DNA from: JBGTIS01 sp041745535 | GTDB taxonomy: Bacteria > Bacteroidota > Bacteroidia > Cytophagales > Cyclobacteriaceae | Assembly: GCA_041745535.1 (NCBI GenBank) | Contig: JBGTIS010000287.1 | Location: forward strand, 1 to 7,754 | Direction: 5' to 3' | Length of the DNA: 7,754 bases | Shown: in pieces, positions 4,690 to 7,754 of the stretch | Numbering within the stretch: the first letter of the stretch is position 1 | Layout of the letters: every line of letters begins with the position of its first letter | The notes under the pieces: generated by a model | What the model saw: only the letters and a program-made list of their open reading frames with translations | Told to the model about the DNA's origin: nothing | Databases searched by the model: none | Program-made: the position numbers and the translations under genes

Positions 4690-7600
4690 ATGAGGTTAGG
4701 TCGCATTGTTTTTAGTTTAGTTTGTATGCTGTTTTTTAGCAGTATCCTGTATGCTCAGGGTCCAAAAATTACAGATATTAGTAAAACTTCCGGAACTGTG
4801 AATGAACTGGTTACTATTTACGGAAATGGATTTGGCAGTAATCAGAATAAACTGAAAGTATATTTTGGAGCAGCTTTGGCAGAAATCGTTAGTGCCACCA
4901 ATTTAGAGTTACAGGTTAAAGTGCCTGCTGGCGCAACTGTTAGTAGTATTTCTGTTACAAACCTGAATAGCAATCTTATCGGTTATTCCAGTAAAATCTT
5001 TACACTTAGCTATGATGGAAACAGCTTTAATACCAACTTACTGGAAAACAATTATATTTTTCCTACTCAGGGCAATGATCTGAACAATTTGTGTACATGC
5101 GATTTTAATCAGGATGGGTTGAATGACATTGCCACAACCGATTTGGCTGATCGCAAAGTTTCTTTATTTCAGAATACCACTACCAGCATCGATACACTTA
5201 GCTTTGCTGAAATTGTGCTAAATCTGGGTGTAGAAACACGCTTTGTGCGTTGCCACGATCTGAATGGTGACGGATTATCTGATCTGGTTTTTTCTGCCTC
5301 TAACAATAACAGCAACAAAGAAAGAATTTATGTGCTTCGTAATGTAAGTGAACTTGAAGGTACAATTAAATTTGAAGATCGCAGTGTGATAGATCCCGTA
5401 CCTTTTTATTCCGTTAACGGAAATATTTCTTCCAGAGTGGAAATGAAAGATATAGACAACGATGGCAAACCGGAAATTGTAGCCGTTGACTTTTCTGAGA
5501 ATGGAGCCATTTCAATATTTAAAAATATAAGTACTCCAGGTGGCCCTATAAAATTTTCAGTTACTCCCATTACCCCTTTTGGTACTTTTAATATTCCTAA
5601 TACCAGTCTGAGCAGTATAGATGTTGAAGATTTAAATAGTGATGGCTTGCCCGAAATTGTGGCCGGCCGCGATGAAAGCAATGGTGTATTTGTATTTACG
5701 AACAATAGTACTTCTGGAACTATTAGTTTTAGTTCCTATTTGCAATTAAATGCTCCAGGTTCTACAACTAACCTTAAAGTGAGCGATTTAGATGTAGATG
5801 GTAAACCCGACATAGTGTTAAATACCACCGGACATATTGCGGTATTACAAAATATAACCCGTGCTGACAAAGTGGTTGCTTTTAGCAGTCAGATGCGGTT
5901 TGATCAAACTACCGATAACCGGGAAGGACTTGATTTAGCAGATATGGACGGTAATGGAAAACTGGATATTGTGATAGGAAGCAATAGTTTTACCAAAAAA
6001 ATTACAGTGCTGGTAAATAATAGCAGCCCGGGTAATTTTGACTTTACAAACAAGCGTGAAATAACTACCAATGAAAGAAATATCAGTATCAGAGCATCTG
6101 ATTTTAATGGAGATGGTAAACCTGATATTGCCTATACTGGTATTGATACAGATAAAATTTATGTGTTGATCAACAGGAATTGTGTTAAACCAGTTTTAGA
6201 GCCTGTAGCAGGGCTTGGTGTTTGCGATGCTTTGCCTTTTGAGTTAACCGCAACGTTGGCCATAGGCGTAAATTATAGTTGGGAAACTTCATCAGATGGA
6301 AATGTTTTTATGCCCATTCCTGAGCCAGATTCATCATCCAATGTGGTTAGTTCTGAAGCTTTTTACCGAACCAAAGTTATTTCACTCAATAATAACTATA
6401 CCTGTAGTAACGTATCCAATGCTGTTAAAGTAGTAAGACCCGAAGGTTTTGTTCCAGAAACGCCAACCATCATTAATAAAGATCCATCAGAGCCTTTTTG
6501 TTATGGAACCAATGTTGAATTAAAAGCCGCGGCTGTAAATGCCAATTACTTTTGGGAGGGCCCAAATGGTTTTGCTTCTTCTGAACAAAATCCGGTTATT
6601 GAAAGCGTAACGTCTGCTCAGGAAGGCGAATATCGCTTGTATGTAAAAGCCAGTGAAGCTGATGGAGGATGCGAGAGCAATATAGCTTCTACTATTATAA
6701 AGGTTAATGAACCAGAAGGTGTAACGATTGAGAGTAAAGATTCTCCAGTGTTTTTTGATGGGGGAAACGCGGAACTAACTATTGAAAATACTCCTGGCTA
6801 TACGTATCAGTGGAAATATAAGGATACTGCCCTGAATGGAGCTAATGATTCTACGTTAATAGCTACTAAAGCAGGTATTTATACCGTACAGGTTAAGAAT
6901 ACATTTGGCTGCACCAGAGAGAGCGCACCCTTTACCATTACTAATGCCAGAGCTATTATAGCAGATAAAACCTGTTTGAATCAACCTGCTAATTTTGAAA
7001 TAACACCCACTTCCATAGATGGATTAAACGTAGTTTACCGTTGGAATTTTGGTGATGCCAGCACAAAAACATTGGGTAGTAATGTAACCCACTATTACAA
7101 CAAAGCAGATAAATACACAGTTTTTGTAGAAATATTACTAGAGGGTAATCAGGTAGATATTTTTGAAAAGGAAATTGAAATTTTGGATATCCCAGAACTG
7201 CGAATTACCACTTCAGGAAGCGGAAATCTATGTCCTGGTGAACGTGTTGAATTGCTGGCAGTCGGAAACTTTACTTCTTTTTTATGGCAAAATGGATCAA
7301 ATACGGCTAATCTTGTGGTTGAAGAGCCGGCCATTTATACGGTTACAGCAACTTCTCCACAGAATTGTGTAGTAATGGATAGGATCGAGATTTTCAGCGT
7401 TCCAAATCCTGAAGCAAAAGTTACAGCCTTTACTGATCGGATATCGCTGGGCGAAACTGTGCGACTAACGGCATCAGGGGGAGAAACCTATCAGTGGACA
7501 CCTGGCCGCACTTTAAGTGATTCAACCATTCATAACCCGATTGCCCGTCCTTTACTTACCACTACTTACCTGTTAACCGTAACCAGTGCCGATGGGTGCA

Positions 7601-7754
7601 AAGACACTACTCAATTTACAGTGAACGTGGAAAGATCTCTAGACGTAAATGCGCAGAAGATTTTTACTCCCAATAATGACGGTACCAATGATACCTGGGT
7701 TATTGACAGAATCGATTTGTACGAAGACTGCACCCTCCGTATTTTTAACCGACA
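4690..7754 (+). CDS. Secreted FG-GAP/VCBS repeat protein with IPT, Ig/PKD-like and CHU_C domains (partial, 3' end missing)
   Basis: The frame is open for 1,021 codons to the window edge. A signal peptide covers residues 1-22 or 23 (hydrophobic core, LYA-QG cleavage). Residues 25-110 form an IPT/TIG domain (ITDISKTSGTVNELVTIYG). Next come seven FG-GAP/VCBS-like repeats with DxDxDG calcium loops at Asp138, 190, 254, 314, 366, 418 and 471, spaced 52-64 residues, most likely a seven-bladed beta-propeller. The sixth loop has Asn for the third Asp (DMDGNG). Residues 500-980 are Ig-like modules with paired cysteines and Tyr/Trp cores, including a PKD domain (WNFGDAS, 785-791). From about 985 a CHU_C domain begins (FTPNNDGTND, 992-1001) and is cut after about 35 residues. 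CHU_C marks cargo of the type IX secretion system, so the product is probably exported to the cell surface or medium, where such proteins bind glycans or partners. The ATG is the first after an in-frame TAA (4684) and starts the signal peptide; no Shine-Dalgarno sequence precedes it. The ligand is unknown. Confidence 0.9.
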   Translation, partial: MRLGRIVFSLVCMLFFSSILYAQGPKITDISKTSGTVNELVTIYGNGFGSNQNKLKVYFGAALAEIVSATNLELQVKVPAGATVSSISVTNLNSNLIGYSSKIFTLSYDGNSFNTNLLENNYIFPTQGNDLNNLCTCDFNQDGLNDIATTDLADRKVSLFQNTTTSIDTLSFAEIVLNLGVETRFVRCHDLNGDGLSDLVFSASNNNSNKERIYVLRNVSELEGTIKFEDRSVIDPVPFYSVNGNISSRVEMKDIDNDGKPEIVAVDFSENGAISIFKNISTPGGPIKFSVTPITPFGTFNIPNTSLSSIDVEDLNSDGLPEIVAGRDESNGVFVFTNNSTSGTISFSSYLQLNAPGSTTNLKVSDLDVDGKPDIVLNTTGHIAVLQNITRADKVVAFSSQMRFDQTTDNREGLDLADMDGNGKLDIVIGSNSFTKKITVLVNNSSPGNFDFTNKREITTNERNISIRASDFNGDGKPDIAYTGIDTDKIYVLINRNCVKPVLEPVAGLGVCDALPFELTATLAIGVNYSWETSSDGNVFMPIPEPDSSSNVVSSEAFYRTKVISLNNNYTCSNVSNAVKVVRPEGFVPETPTIINKDPSEPFCYGTNVELKAAAVNANYFWEGPNGFASSEQNPVIESVTSAQEGEYRLYVKASEADGGCESNIASTIIKVNEPEGVTIESKDSPVFFDGGNAELTIENTPGYTYQWKYKDTALNGANDSTLIATKAGIYTVQVKNTFGCTRESAPFTITNARAIIADKTCLNQPANFEITPTSIDGLNVVYRWNFGDASTKTLGSNVTHYYNKADKYTVFVEILLEGNQVDIFEKEIEILDIPELRITTSGSGNLCPGERVELLAVGNFTSFLWQNGSNTANLVVEEPAIYTVTATSPQNCVVMDRIEIFSVPNPEAKVTAFTDRISLGETVRLTASGGETYQWTPGRTLSDSTIHNPIARPLLTTTYLLTVTSADGCKDTTQFTVNVERSLDVNAQKIFTPNNDGTNDTWVIDRIDLYEDCTLRIFNR

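Noticed and set aside
5406..5705. Minus-strand 99-codon frame inside the FG-GAP gene
   Set aside because: Antisense of the repeat-coding region; its content mirrors the DxDxDG repeats on the other strand.
7149..7372. Short frames on both strands inside the Ig-like region of the surface-protein gene
   Set aside because: Out of frame with, or antisense to, a continuous 1,021-codon frame with clear domains; no starts or motifs of their own.

Overview
The window looks like chromosomal DNA of a gliding or T9SS-bearing Bacteroidota bacterium, probably Cytophagales-like. Three things point there. The large right-hand protein ends in a CHU_C-type (gliding-motility-associated / type IX secretion) C-terminal domain. 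The gene starts lack Shine-Dalgarno sequences and have A/T-rich leaders. Two promoters fit the Bacteroidota sigma-A consensus (TTTG, about 19-20 nt, TAnnTTTG).

Left third (1-2400), accessory and degraded. A minus-strand RES-Xre toxin-antitoxin pair enters from the left edge. The Xre/DUF2384 antitoxin is complete, and the RES toxin runs off the window; the two overlap by one base. Directly upstream is an open frame (about 546-845, plus) that reads like the C-terminal end of a larger protein whose front is missing. Next is an unrecognised 148-aa minus-strand gene (924-1370) in AT-rich DNA. Positions 1550-2200 are a graveyard of fragments: a transposase-like C-terminus whose stop codon lies inside a probable terminal inverted repeat, a short IS5-like transposase N-terminus, a hydrophobic open frame in GC-rich DNA, and two diverged copies of a 25-28 nt hairpin-forming repeat.

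Middle (2356-4438), core genes. A tRNA-Glu(TTC) gene on the minus strand has a near-ideal promoter upstream and an intrinsic terminator abutting its 3' end. Next comes gap (type I NAD-dependent glyceraldehyde-3-phosphate dehydrogenase, plus) with its own promoter and a strong terminator. It converges on a pncA-type nicotinamidase gene (minus). The debris lies on the 3' side of the tRNA gene and the conserved genes on the 5' side, so the tRNA looks like the edge of a variable region.

Right part (4690-7754), one very large open gene on the plus strand, cut by the window end. It encodes a secreted multidomain protein: signal peptide, IPT/TIG domain, seven FG-GAP/VCBS-like repeats with DxDxDG calcium loops (a probable seven-bladed beta-propeller), a run of Ig/PKD-like modules, and the start of a CHU_C domain. 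It is probably exported by T9SS and attached to or released from the cell surface.

Nothing here amounts to a clearly new system. The least explained parts are the hairpin repeat pair with the surrounding mobile-element fragments, and the truncated TIHDSF-motif frame upstream of the toxin-antitoxin module.
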